From Halorarum halophilum (lineage in GTDB: Archaea > Halobacteriota > Halobacteria > Halobacteriales > Haloferacaceae): a stretch of 64,000 nt of DNA. Positions within the stretch are counted from its first letter, which is position 1. Every line of letters starts with the position of its first letter. This document shows positions 53,290 through 61,648 of the stretch, in pieces. The notes under the pieces were generated by a model. That model was not told the DNA's origin. It worked only from the letters and a program-made list of their open reading frames with translations, and did not search any database. The position numbers and the translations under genes were made by a program. Where the stretch lies: assembly GCF_013401515.1 (NCBI RefSeq), contig NZ_CP058529.1, positions 2,852,001 through 2,916,000 of the forward strand, given 5' to 3'.

Positions 53290-54114
53290 TCAGAACGTTT
53301 GGACTGCTGGAAAATCCTCGTCTCTGAGCGTCTCGCGTGACCCGCCGACGATAACCTGGTCCGCGTGGGGGGTGACGGCGCGGCCGGCGGCGTCGAGTCG
53401 CGACCGGTCGGACGGCACGGAGAGCTGAACCGTCAGCCTGCTCTCGACCGCGGCCGCGAACCCCCGCGCGATGGTCTCGAGCCAGTACGTCGTCTCGTAC
53501 GACGGGTCGCACAGGGGGACCAGCACCTCGTCGACGACGTCGTCGAGCGCCCCGAGGTCGACCCCCCGTCTGCGCATCAGGCTTCCGGGATACGGGTCCG
53601 GGTGCGCGGTGAGGGTGAGGTTCCCGGGCACTCGCTGGGCGACAGACTCGACGAATTCGGTGACGACCGCCGCGCGCCAGTCGACACGGTCCCCGTACTC
53701 GCTCTCCTTGAACGAGCGGTCACACTGCTCGCACTGACAGAACGCCTCGCCGGGGAAGCCCACGGTCATCAGTCGAACGTCCGGGCTCGCGGCGACGCAG
53801 TCGTCGATGCAGTCGAGCAGCCGGTCGCGGTAGGCGTCGTCGGTCGGGCAGACCCAGTCCCAGTCGAACCCCGGCCGGGTCGCCGTCGCCGGCTCCCCCA
53901 CCCCGTCGACTGCGAGTCGGTCCGGGTCGTCGGTCCCGGTCCCCGAGTCGCCGAAGCAGGCGATCGAGTTGACCGCGTCGGCCCGGGGTGCGACCGTCTC
54001 GCCGTCCACCCGCTTGACCGTGTAGAACGCGATCGCCGGGTCGAGCGCCTCGACCGCGTCCGGGTCGCGCGTCGTGATACCGTCCATGCCCTCCGGTTCG
54101 GGCAGGGTCCACAT
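53290..54114 (-). CDS. Unrecognised protein of the Agl23 cluster with CxCxxC motif
   Basis: 274 residues from ATG 54114 (MWTLPEPEGMDGITTRDPDA); ATG 54285 would extend it to 331 residues and is possible. The pattern of strands and helices (AIAFYTVKRVDG, DVRLMTVGFPGEAFCQCEQC, NLTLTAHPDPYPGSL, DDVVDEVLVPLCDPSYETTYWLETIARGF, RLTVQLSVPSD, HADQVIVGGSRET) suggests a TIM-barrel, like uncharacterised glycoside-hydrolase relatives that also have a C-x-C-x-x-C before the middle of the barrel. No catalytic acids can be assigned. It is convergent with agl23 and divergent from the DUF354 gene, so regulation may be shared with the glycan cluster. Confidence 0.6.
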   Translation of the reverse strand: MWTLPEPEGMDGITTRDPDAVEALDPAIAFYTVKRVDGETVAPRADAVNSIACFGDSGTGTDDPDRLAVDGVGEPATATRPGFDWDWVCPTDDAYRDRLLDCIDDCVAASPDVRLMTVGFPGEAFCQCEQCDRSFKESEYGDRVDWRAAVVTEFVESVAQRVPGNLTLTAHPDPYPGSLMRRRGVDLGALDDVVDEVLVPLCDPSYETTYWLETIARGFAAAVESRLTVQLSVPSDRSRLDAAGRAVTPHADQVIVGGSRETLRDEDFPAVQTF

Positions 54115-54474
54115 AGAGGTGGCCAGTCGTCGGGGCGCGCGTGGAGCCGATTCGGCCGGGCGTCCGCTTCGGAGCCACTCCGCCAGGTCTCGGAGTAGCC
54201 GTTCTCGACGGGTCGACTCACGAACGGGAAGGATGACTGGATAGCTACCGGATATCACCCGTCTCCGGACAGTTAGCTCGGACATTACTTTGTGAATGAT
54301 TACCAGACTGTTCACCATCGCGATGGAGTACCCTGTTCCACTCGACGACCACGCGGCCGAACCAGCACCGGTCGACGAGTTCGACCGGCCGGCCACGTCG
54401 ATCCCGGCGGTACGCCGTATATCGCGTGGTGTCACCTCGCTCACGACTCGCCCTTCGGGGGTGTGGAACGGAGG

Positions 54475-55596
54475 ATGAGGCTCCTCTTCGACGTCACCCA
54501 CCCGGCGCTCGTCCACCTGTTCAGACACGCCATCGACGAACTGGACGAGCGCGGCCACGACCTCCTCGTCACGTCGCGGGGGAAGGACGTCACGCTGGAG
54601 CTCCTGGACGCCTTCGACATCCCGCACGTCCCCGTCTCGCGGACGGGCGGCTCGCCGCTCGCGCTCGCCGCGGAGTGGGCGGCCCGCGAGGTCCGGATGG
54701 CACGCCTCGCGCGGTCGTTCGACCCCGACGTGATTGTGAGCCAGATCAGCCCCGCGGCCGCCCACGCCGCCGGGCTGGTCGGCGCCTCGTGCGTCCTCTT
54801 CACGGACAGCGAGGCGGCGCGGTTCGCCACCCGCATCACCCGCCCGTTCGCGGACGTCATCTGGACGCCCGCGGGCTTCGCGACCGACCTCGGCCCGGCC
54901 CACCGGCGCTACGACGGCTTCCACGAGCTCGCGTACCTGCACCCGGAGCGGTTCGACCCCGATCCGACCTCCCTCGAGGCGGCCGGCGTCGACGTGGACG
55001 AGCCGTACTCGGTCGTGCGGTTCGTCTCGTGGGACGCCCACCACGACGTCGGACAGCGGGGGTTCTCCCGGGCAGCAAAACGCGACCTCCTCCGGCGGCT
55101 CTCGGACCACGGGGCGGTGTATCTCACGTGCGAGGGGCCGCTTCCGGACGAGTTCGAGGAGTACCGCCTGCCCGTCGCGCCGGAGGACGTCCACGACCTG
55201 CTGGCGTACGCCGACCTGTACGTTGGCGACTCCCAGACGATGGCGACTGAGGCCGCGTTGCTCGGCACGCCGAGCGTCCGGTCGAACTCCTTCGCCGGCG
55301 CCGACGACATGAGCAACTTCCGCGAACTGGAGTCGGAGTACGGCCTGCTCGTCTCGACGGCCGACGAGCGCGTCGCGGTCGACCGCGCCGTCGACCTGCT
55401 CGCCGACCCGGAGTCCGCCGACCGCTGGGGCCGCCGTCGCGAGCGCCTGCTCGCGGACAAGGTCGACGTGACGGACGTCGTGGTCGACACGGTGCTCGCC
55501 GAGGGGGCTGAGGGCTCGGACGGCGCGGACGGCGAGGACCGGGTGGACGGCGTGGGCGGCGTTGACACGGCCGAGAGCGCGGAGGGTGTGGCATGA
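54475..55596 (+). CDS. DUF354-type glycosyltransferase
   Basis: 373 residues from ATG 54475 (MRLLFDVTHPALVHLFRHAI); the frame is open upstream but lacks conservation-like features. DUF354/COG1817 proteins are GT-B fold enzymes related to WecB/MurG. Blocks seen are DVTHPALVHLFRH, GHDLLVTSRGKD, VSQISPAAAHAAGL, FTDSEAARFATRIT, FVSWDAHHDVGQ and LYVGDSQTMATEAALLGTPSVRSNSFAG. The C-terminus is Ala/Asp/Gly-rich. The stop overlaps the start of wecB (ATGA), so the enzymes are produced together. It presumably transfers a HexNAc-type sugar. Confidence 0.85.
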   Translation: MRLLFDVTHPALVHLFRHAIDELDERGHDLLVTSRGKDVTLELLDAFDIPHVPVSRTGGSPLALAAEWAAREVRMARLARSFDPDVIVSQISPAAAHAAGLVGASCVLFTDSEAARFATRITRPFADVIWTPAGFATDLGPAHRRYDGFHELAYLHPERFDPDPTSLEAAGVDVDEPYSVVRFVSWDAHHDVGQRGFSRAAKRDLLRRLSDHGAVYLTCEGPLPDEFEEYRLPVAPEDVHDLLAYADLYVGDSQTMATEAALLGTPSVRSNSFAGADDMSNFRELESEYGLLVSTADERVAVDRAVDLLADPESADRWGRRRERLLADKVDVTDVVVDTVLAEGAEGSDGADGEDRVDGVGGVDTAESAEGVA

Positions 55597-56843
55597 AGGC
55601 GCTCTCGGTCGTCGGCACGCGGCCGGAGGTCGTCATGGCGTTCCCCGTCTCGCGGGCGGTGCGCGCCGCTCACGAAGGGGTGCTCGTCCACACCGGCCAG
55701 CACTACGACGAGGAGCTGTCGGCCGTGTTCTTCGAGGAACTCGGCATTGCGGACCCCGAGTACCCGCTCGACGCCGCCAACGACGACTCGCCCCTGCGGA
55801 TGGGGTCCCTGCTGGCCGACCTTCGCGACGTCGTCGACCGGGAGGAGCCCGACGCCCTCCTCGTCTACGGCGACACGGACTCGGCGCTCGCGGGCGCCGT
55901 CGCGGGCGCCGGACGGGAACTGGCGGTGGTGCACGTGGAAGCCGGCCTGCGAAGCGGCGACCCGTCGATGCCCGAGGAGCGGAACCGGGTCCTCATCGAC
56001 CACCTCTCCGACGCCTGTCTCGCACCCACGACGGAGGCGGTCCGGACCCTCGCGGAGGAGGACGTCACCGCGCACGTCTCGCTCGTCGGCGACACAGTCC
56101 GGGACTCGCTCGCGTGGACGCGGACGACCGCGGCCCGTCGCTCGACGGCGCTCGACGACTTCGGGCTCGAGGAGGGCGAGTTCGTCCTCGCGACGGTCCA
56201 CCGCGCCGGCAACACGGACGACCGGTCGCGTCTCGAAGCCATCGTCGACGGGCTCGCCGCCTCGCCGAAGCCGGTCGTGTTCCCGGCGCACCCGCGGACG
56301 GTCCGACGCTTGGACGAGTTCGACCTGCTGGCGGCCGCGCGGGCAGAACTCCGCGTCGTCGACCCCGTGGGCTACCTCGACTTCGTCCACCTATTGGACG
56401 CCGCCGACCGCGTCGCGACCGATTCCGGGGGGGTCCAGCAGGAGGCGTTCTACCTCGGGACGCCCTGCGTCACCATGCGCGACCGGACGGAGTGGACCGG
56501 GACCGTCGAGCGGGGGGCGAACGTGCTCGTCGGCGCCGACGAGGCGGCCATCCGCGAGGCGCTCTCGACCGAGTGGCACTCCGGGACGGCCGACGGTGCG
56601 ACCGGGGACGTGAGCGTCGCCGACCGGATTGTCGAGGCGGTCGAGGCGCTCGTCGACGACCGTGCGGTGAGCGAGGCGGGGGGTAGCGTGGACGAACTGC
56701 GTGACGGCGAGACCGGCATCATCGGCGAGATCGGCGGGTTCGGGGGCGGCGAGGTGGGGCTGACGGAGGCCTCTGAGATTGCTGACGGGGGCGGCAACCG
56801 GGCGAGCGCGCCGGGCTCGGGTCGGATTCAGCGGGAGCCATGA
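55593..56843 (+). CDS. wecB: UDP-N-acetylglucosamine 2-epimerase (non-hydrolysing), WecB
   Basis: 416 residues, ATG 55593. Family landmarks are in order: SVVGTRPEVVMAFPV, HTGQHYDEELS, YGDTDSALAGAVAG, VHVEAGLRSGDPSMPEERNR with catalytic Glu and Arg, LVGDTVRDSL, TVHRAGNTDDRS and ATDSGGVQQEAFYLGTPCVTMRDRTEWT. The enzyme interconverts UDP-GlcNAc and UDP-ManNAc. A C-terminal extension of about 50 residues, Gly/Ser/Glu-rich (GEIGGFGGGEVGL), exceeds the usual length and looks disordered. It overlaps both neighbours by ATGA, forming a tight three-gene operon. Confidence 0.93.
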   Translation: MKALSVVGTRPEVVMAFPVSRAVRAAHEGVLVHTGQHYDEELSAVFFEELGIADPEYPLDAANDDSPLRMGSLLADLRDVVDREEPDALLVYGDTDSALAGAVAGAGRELAVVHVEAGLRSGDPSMPEERNRVLIDHLSDACLAPTTEAVRTLAEEDVTAHVSLVGDTVRDSLAWTRTTAARRSTALDDFGLEEGEFVLATVHRAGNTDDRSRLEAIVDGLAASPKPVVFPAHPRTVRRLDEFDLLAAARAELRVVDPVGYLDFVHLLDAADRVATDSGGVQQEAFYLGTPCVTMRDRTEWTGTVERGANVLVGADEAAIREALSTEWHSGTADGATGDVSVADRIVEAVEALVDDRAVSEAGGSVDELRDGETGIIGEIGGFGGGEVGLTEASEIADGGGNRASAPGSGRIQREP

Positions 56844-57871
56844 CTCGCGTTCTGAACCTCGTGACGAAGGCGGAGGCGCGCTTCTACGACCAGCAGGTGC
56901 GCGTCCTCGACCGACGGGGGACCGACTGCACCACCGTCCCCGTGCCCGGCCGCCACGACCCCGGGCCGGACGCCGCGTCGCGGTCCGTCCTCGACTACAT
57001 TCGTTTCTACCCGACGGTGCTGCGACGGTCGGTCGGGGACTACGACCTCGTCCACGCGAACAGCGGCCTGACGGCCCCCGCCGCGCTCGCCCAGCCGCGG
57101 CGGCCGGTCGTCTGCTCGCTGTGGGGGACGGAGTTGACGAACCGGTACGGGCCGGTGACGCGGGCCTGCGCCGGCCGCTGTGACGCGGTGGTGGTCATGT
57201 CCGAACGGATGGCGCGGACCCTGGACCGGGAGTGCTTCGTCGTCCCGCACGGCGTCGACCGCTCGCTGTTCTCCCCACAGGACCGGGCGGCCGCTCGTGA
57301 CGAACTCGGCTGGGAGCCGTCGGCCAGACACGTCCTGTTCCCGTACTCGCCGCGACGGGTCGTGAAGGACTACCCGCGGGCGAGGCGGCTCGTCGACCGC
57401 GCCGCCGAGCGGGTCGACGCGGACGTCCGACTCCAGACGCTCTCCGGCGAGCCACACGAACGCGTGTCGACTGCCATGAACGCGGCCGACACCCTCATCC
57501 TCACCTCCGAGCAGGAGGGCTCCCCGAACTCCGTGAAGGAGGCGCTGGCCTGCGATCTCCCCGTGGTCTCGACCCCGGTGGGGGACGTGCCCGAGCGACT
57601 CGACGGGGTCTCGCCCTCGACCGTCGGCGACACGGACGCCGAACTCGTGGACGGCCTCGTCTCGATCCTGCAGAACCCTCGGCGGTCGAACGGCCGCGAG
57701 GCGGTCGAGCCGGTGAGTCTGGAGCGGATGGCCGAACGGCTGGAGGCGATCTACGCCGACGTGCTCGACGGGCGCCGGGACCACGATCCTGCGAACGGTG
57801 ATGAGTCCGTTCCGGTGAGACGGTACGATCCCGATACGGGGCGCGTCTCCCGCGTCGAGCTACCGGCCTGA
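56840..57871 (+). CDS. Glycosyltransferase family 4
   Basis: 343 residues, ATG 56840 overlapping the wecB stop. The N-domain is short and lacks the usual glycine-rich loop: MTRVLNLVTKAEARFYDQQV, VHANSGLTAPAALAQ, SLWGTELTNRYGP and VVMSERMAR. The C-domain has VLFPYSPRRVVKDYPRAR, MNAADTLILTSEQEGSPNSVKEALACDLPVVSTPVGDVPE, with the E-x7-E site. The last 35 residues (RRDHDPANGDESVPVRRYDPDTG) are an acidic extension. It is the end of the DUF354-wecB-GT4 operon and probably adds a ManNAc-derived or later sugar. Confidence 0.88.
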   Translation: MTRVLNLVTKAEARFYDQQVRVLDRRGTDCTTVPVPGRHDPGPDAASRSVLDYIRFYPTVLRRSVGDYDLVHANSGLTAPAALAQPRRPVVCSLWGTELTNRYGPVTRACAGRCDAVVVMSERMARTLDRECFVVPHGVDRSLFSPQDRAAARDELGWEPSARHVLFPYSPRRVVKDYPRARRLVDRAAERVDADVRLQTLSGEPHERVSTAMNAADTLILTSEQEGSPNSVKEALACDLPVVSTPVGDVPERLDGVSPSTVGDTDAELVDGLVSILQNPRRSNGREAVEPVSLERMAERLEAIYADVLDGRRDHDPANGDESVPVRRYDPDTGRVSRVELPA

Positions 57872-58109
57872 TCGGGAGGATGGAGGGTGGTCGAAGGCGT
57901 TCTCCTCGTTCGGGCCGGACGACACTTCCGGTCGACAGTGCACTCCTCTAACCGAATAATTCGTACCAATGGTGACGTTTCCGAGCCGTTTAGGCCTTAG
58001 TTACGGCGGTCTCCATGTGATTTGTTGCGGGTAATTTACGGAGGAGCTACCTGCCCGACCGAACCGATACGGTTTTGTGCTCGCGTAGTAACTCAGAATC
58101 CGAGTAACT
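57872..58109. other. Spacer before the sulfoquinovose-synthase-like gene
   Basis: About 240 bp without a gene. A GGTTTTGTG element lies about 38 nt before ATG 58110. A similar CGTTTTGTG occurs about 30 nt before ATG 59820, so both may use related promoters. Confidence 0.35.
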
Positions 58110-59300
58110 ATGAGCATCCTCGTCACGGGCGCCGACGGCTACCTCGGCTGGCCCACCTCGATCCGCATCGCCTCCCGGACCAACGAACGCGTCGTCCTCG
58201 TGGACAACTTCGGCCGGCGTGACTGGGTCGAGGAGGTCGGCGCCGTCTCCGCGACGCCGGTCGCGGACATCGACACCCGCCTCGACGCGGCCGAGGAGGC
58301 GCTCGGCCTCACGAACCTCTCATTCGTCGAGGGCGACCTGACCGATCGAGCGTTCGTCAACGAACTCCTCCAGGTCCACGAGCCCCACACGATCGTCCAC
58401 GCGGCGGCCCAGCCCTCCGCGCCGTACTCGCAGATCAACGGCGAGCGGGCGAACTACACCCAGGAGAACAACATGGCGGCGACTCGGAACCTCGTCTGGG
58501 GCCTGCACGAGCACGACCTCTCAGATACCCACTTCATCGAGACCACCACGACGGGCGTGTACGGCGCGCCGGAGTTCCCCATCCCCGAGGGCGGCGCGAC
58601 GATGGAGAACGGCGGCGAGCGCGACGAGGTGCCGTTCCCCGCGATGGCCGGGTCCTGGTACCACCTCTCCAAGAGCCACGACGCGGCGAACCTGCGGCTG
58701 GCGAACAAACAGTTCGGCATCCCCGTCTCCGACGTGCGGACGGCCATCGTCTACGGCGCCGAGACCGACGAGACGGCGAGGGACGACCGGCTCGCGACCC
58801 GCTTCGACTTCGACTACTACTTCGGCGTCGTCGCGCACCGGTTCGCGGCCCAGGCCGTCGCCGGCTACCCCATCACGGTGTACGGCAGGGGCGAACAGCG
58901 GAAGCCGTTCGTCGCGCTCGAGGACGCCGTCGAGGGGCTCGCACAGCTCGCGCTCGGCGACCCGGACGACAGGCCCGACGACGTCACCGTCTACAACCAG
59001 GTGACCCGCGCCATCTCCATCGTCGAGATAGGCACGACGATCGCGGACGTCGCCGGGGAGTTCGACCTCGGTACCGAGGTCGAGCACTTCGAGAACCCCC
59101 GCGAGGAGGACGAGACCCACCAGATGGAGATCGAGAACGACCGGTACGCCGACCTCATCGGCGGCCAGTCGGTCTCCTTCGAGGACGGCATCCGCAACGT
59201 CCTCGAGACGCTCGTCGAGAACGCGGACACCATCCGGGCGCACGAGGACCGGTTCCTGCCGGGCGTCCTCGAGGACCGGCTCGCCGACGAGGCGAACTGA
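58110..59300 (+). CDS. UDP-sulfoquinovose synthase-like NAD-dependent epimerase (SQD1/Agl3 type)
   Basis: 396 residues, ATG 58110 (MSILVTGADGYLGWPTSIRI). The GYLGWPT variant of the Rossmann loop is characteristic of SQD1. Further matches are HAAAQPSAPYSQINGERANYTQ (compare the SAPYSM segment of SQD1), TTTTGVYGAPEFPIPEG, SWYHLSKSHDAANLRLAN with the catalytic Tyr and Lys, and VYGAETDETA. SQD1 and Sulfolobus Agl3 add sulfite to UDP-glucose to form UDP-sulfoquinovose. In haloarchaea the sugar could enter N-glycans or sulfolipid. It stands alone with its own promoter, next to WecB and the tRNA-like elements. Confidence 0.85.
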   Translation: MSILVTGADGYLGWPTSIRIASRTNERVVLVDNFGRRDWVEEVGAVSATPVADIDTRLDAAEEALGLTNLSFVEGDLTDRAFVNELLQVHEPHTIVHAAAQPSAPYSQINGERANYTQENNMAATRNLVWGLHEHDLSDTHFIETTTTGVYGAPEFPIPEGGATMENGGERDEVPFPAMAGSWYHLSKSHDAANLRLANKQFGIPVSDVRTAIVYGAETDETARDDRLATRFDFDYYFGVVAHRFAAQAVAGYPITVYGRGEQRKPFVALEDAVEGLAQLALGDPDDRPDDVTVYNQVTRAISIVEIGTTIADVAGEFDLGTEVEHFENPREEDETHQMEIENDRYADLIGGQSVSFEDGIRNVLETLVENADTIRAHEDRFLPGVLEDRLADEAN

Positions 59301-59488
59301 GCCGCGTCGCCCGTCCGTTCTCGAACGCGAGCACACTATCCGTCGACGCCGCGAGCTTTTTCCCCGCCGCAGCCCCGGTTTAGCGAGCGATTACCAGAAA
59401 TCGAGCGTGCGGGCTAACCGCACGGTAGCGGGCGGATTACAAGACCGGTAGCGCGTCTTCGAACGGATGCGAGAGGAAGACGCAGCGC

Positions 59489-59576
59489 GAAAGGGTCGCT
59501 CAGCTTGGAAGAGCATCCACCCCGCCGGTGGGTGGCCTGAAACACGGCCCCGGAGGTTCGAGTCCTCCCCCTTTCG
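59489..59576 (+). tRNA. tRNA-like sequence with long variable arm and C33; possible pseudo-tRNA
   Basis: It folds as acceptor GAAAGGG/CCCTTTC, D-arm GCTC/GAGC with GG in the loop, and anticodon stem TCCAC/GTGGG. The variable region has a GGCC/GGCC stem (class II shape). The T-arm is GGAGG-TTCGAGT-CCTCC, a perfect T stem and canonical T loop. The anticodon loop is CCCGCCG, so position 33 is C instead of the invariant U, and the nominal anticodon CGC does not fit a class II isoacceptor. Either a tRNA-derived relic or a non-decoding tRNA-like RNA. Confidence 0.5.
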
Positions 59577-59581
59577 TCAGC

Positions 59582-59653
59582 GCGTGGGTGGTGTAATGGC
59601 AACACGCGGCCGCTCCACGGCCGAGCTGGATCGTTCAACTCGTCCCCCACGCA
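59582..59653 (+). tRNA. tRNA-Gly(TCC)-like sequence with C33 and mispaired T stem; probable pseudo-tRNA
   Basis: Acceptor GCGTGGG/CCCACGC plus A, D-arm GTGT/ACAC, and anticodon stem CGGCC/GGCCG match the layout of haloarchaeal tRNA-Gly (GGTGGTGTAATGG is the typical D region). The loop GCTCCAC gives anticodon TCC but with C at position 33. The T stem GATCG/CGTCC has two mismatches around a TTCAACT loop. It starts 5 nt after the first tRNA-like element, so both would be on one transcript. Confidence 0.5.
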
Positions 59654-59819
59654 CTCCTCGGGAACGTCAGCCGACGCCGAAGAGTTCTCTGGAAGATCAT
59701 CTCGTCGCGGCTGATTAGGTGCTGAAGGCTACCTCCGTTCGGTCTCGTCCACACACCGGGAACCGGCGGGCGGGTGCCAACCCCGACCGTTTTGTGTAAC
59801 CGGGTCGTTCGGTGCCGCC

Positions 59820-60761
59820 ATGCACGTCCTCGTCACCGGCGGTTGCGGCTACATCGGCAGCGCGCTCGTCCCCATGCTGTGCGGGGACGAGCGCGTCTCC
59901 CGGGTCACCGTCATGGACGACCTCTCGATGTCCACCCCGCGGAACCTGATGGGAAGCGGGCTCGGCAGCGACGACTCGCTCCGCTTCCGTCGGGGCGACA
60001 TCACGGAGTACGGCGACGTCGAGTCCGCGATGCGCGGCGTCGACGTGGTCGTCCACCTCGCCGCCATCACGGGCGCATCCTCGACGCACGACCGGCGGGA
60101 CGAGACGTTCCGCGTCAACTTCGACGCGACCGAGAACGTGTTCCGCGCGGCGGGCAAACTCGACGTCTCGAACGTCGTCTTCGCCTCGTCGTGTAACATC
60201 TACGGCCGGGCCGCGGTCGAGAACATCGACGAGACGGTCGAACCGGACCCGCTCAACCCCTACGCGGAGACGAAGTACGAGGCGGAGTCGCTCCTCCGGG
60301 AGGGGATCGAGGAGCACGGATTCGACGGCGTCTCGTTGCGGATGAGCACGAACTACGGCTACTCGCCGGGCGTCCGCTTCAACCTCGTCGTCAACCACTT
60401 CGTCTTCCGCGCGCTCACCGACCGCCCGCTGACCGTGTACGGCGACGGCTCGAACTGGCGCCCGTTCATCCACGTACGGGACGCCGCCAGTGCGTACGCC
60501 GACGCGGCGCTCGACCCGGGTGCCTGGGACCACCTGGTGTACAACGTCGGCGACGCCGACGCGAACTACCGCATCGAGGAGATCGCCGAGGCGGTCAAGG
60601 CGGAGCTGGACCGCGACCTTGACATCACCTACCTGGAGGACGAACACCCCGGCCCGTCCTACCACGTGAACTTCGACAGAATCGCGGGGACGGGCTTCGA
60701 GACGGAGTACACGCTCGGGGAGGGGATTCGCGACCTGGCGGAGCGGTTCGACGCGGAGTAA
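59820..60761 (+). CDS. NAD-dependent sugar nucleotide epimerase/dehydratase (extended SDR)
   Basis: 313 residues, ATG 59820 (MHVLVTGGCGYIGSALVPML). It has a GxxGxxG NAD loop, VVVHLAAITGASSTHD, FASSCNIYGRAA (catalytic Ser region), NPYAETKYEAESLLRE (YxxxK) and MSTNYGYSPGVRFNLVVNHFVFRALTDRPLTVYGDGSNWRPFIHVRD. The fold and length match GalE/WbpP-like enzymes. The substrate is not determinable, though a nucleotide sugar for the neighbouring glycan pathway is likely. It has a CGTTTTGTG promoter-like element about 30 nt upstream. Confidence 0.88.
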   Translation: MHVLVTGGCGYIGSALVPMLCGDERVSRVTVMDDLSMSTPRNLMGSGLGSDDSLRFRRGDITEYGDVESAMRGVDVVVHLAAITGASSTHDRRDETFRVNFDATENVFRAAGKLDVSNVVFASSCNIYGRAAVENIDETVEPDPLNPYAETKYEAESLLREGIEEHGFDGVSLRMSTNYGYSPGVRFNLVVNHFVFRALTDRPLTVYGDGSNWRPFIHVRDAASAYADAALDPGAWDHLVYNVGDADANYRIEEIAEAVKAELDRDLDITYLEDEHPGPSYHVNFDRIAGTGFETEYTLGEGIRDLAERFDAE

Positions 60762-60800
60762 CGCTTCCACGAGGTCGGACGCTCCGGCACCCGAATTCGA

Positions 60801-61493
60801 TCACAGGAGGTGCGGTCCCACCTGTTCGACTAGGAGCAGCCCACCGATAATGACGCTGACCAGCCCTGCCGCCCCCTCGAGATACCGCGTCGCCCCGAGC
60901 CCGAGCGCCCGACCCCAGACGGACGAGACGGCCGCCATCGTGACGACCGAGAGGGCGCTGAAGCCCGCGAGGAACCACAGCGCCGCCCCGACCGACGGCG
61001 TCGAGGCGACGAGCGCGATCACGAGCGCGCCGCTGCCCGCGAAGCCGTGGACGACGCCGACGAGGAACGATTCGGAGTCGACGTGGCCGTGACCCGATCC
61101 GACCGAGAGGCTCCCGAACCTGAAGTGCGAGTGCGTGTCCCGGTCGTGTCCGTCCCCCTCGACGCCGTCGGTACCGTGTTCGTGCGTCTCGACGCCGACT
61201 CCCCCGCTGATCAGGCGCCACAACATTCGGGCGCCGAGGAGGACGAGGATCACGCCAACGATGGCTTCGAAGACGCCGGTGACGCGCTCGGGCAATCTAA
61301 TCCCGAGCGCGACGAACAGGAGGCCGAGCACGACGATGGGCACCGAGTGCCCGACGCCCCACGACGCGCCGACCAGTCCGGTTCGGGTATCGTCTTCCTC
61401 GACCAGTGTCGCGATAGCTGCCACGTGGTCCGTTTCGAGCGCGTGGCGGGCGCCGAGAACCGCCCCTGCCGCGAGGGCGCCTGTGAGTGACAT
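60801..61493 (-). CDS. NicO/RcnA-like nickel-cobalt (or related) membrane transporter
   Basis: 230 residues, ATG 61493 (MSLTGALAAGAVLGARHALE). Six membrane segments are predicted. The first carries ARHALETDHVAAI, the H-x4-DH metal-binding signature of NiCoT/NicO transporters. A His/Asp/Gly-rich cytosolic loop (ETHEHGTDGVEGDGHDRDTHSHF, then GSGHGHVDSE) follows TM3, and VVHGFAGSGALVIAL resembles the second half of UreH/NicO proteins. It may export or take up Ni or Co. It is encoded on the opposite strand between two sugar epimerases and appears unrelated to them. Confidence 0.82.
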   Translation of the reverse strand: MSLTGALAAGAVLGARHALETDHVAAIATLVEEDDTRTGLVGASWGVGHSVPIVVLGLLFVALGIRLPERVTGVFEAIVGVILVLLGARMLWRLISGGVGVETHEHGTDGVEGDGHDRDTHSHFRFGSLSVGSGHGHVDSESFLVGVVHGFAGSGALVIALVASTPSVGAALWFLAGFSALSVVTMAAVSSVWGRALGLGATRYLEGAAGLVSVIIGGLLLVEQVGPHLL

Positions 61494-61648
61494 ACCGTCG
61501 GATAGGCGCTGTTCGGCGTAAGTACTCCGAGTGACGCAAACGATGCGGCTGACGTGGACCGGGGATGACCGTCCCGGGCGGTCACGGTCGGTCGGTCGGT
61601 CGGCGATGAAGCGGCGGCTATTTCCCGCCCCGCCACGCTCGCACGAGC

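Noticed and set aside
59489-59653. tRNA-like pair as an integration (att) site
   Set aside because: No integrase gene, no duplicated tRNA 3' end and no change in gene content consistent with an island boundary beside it.
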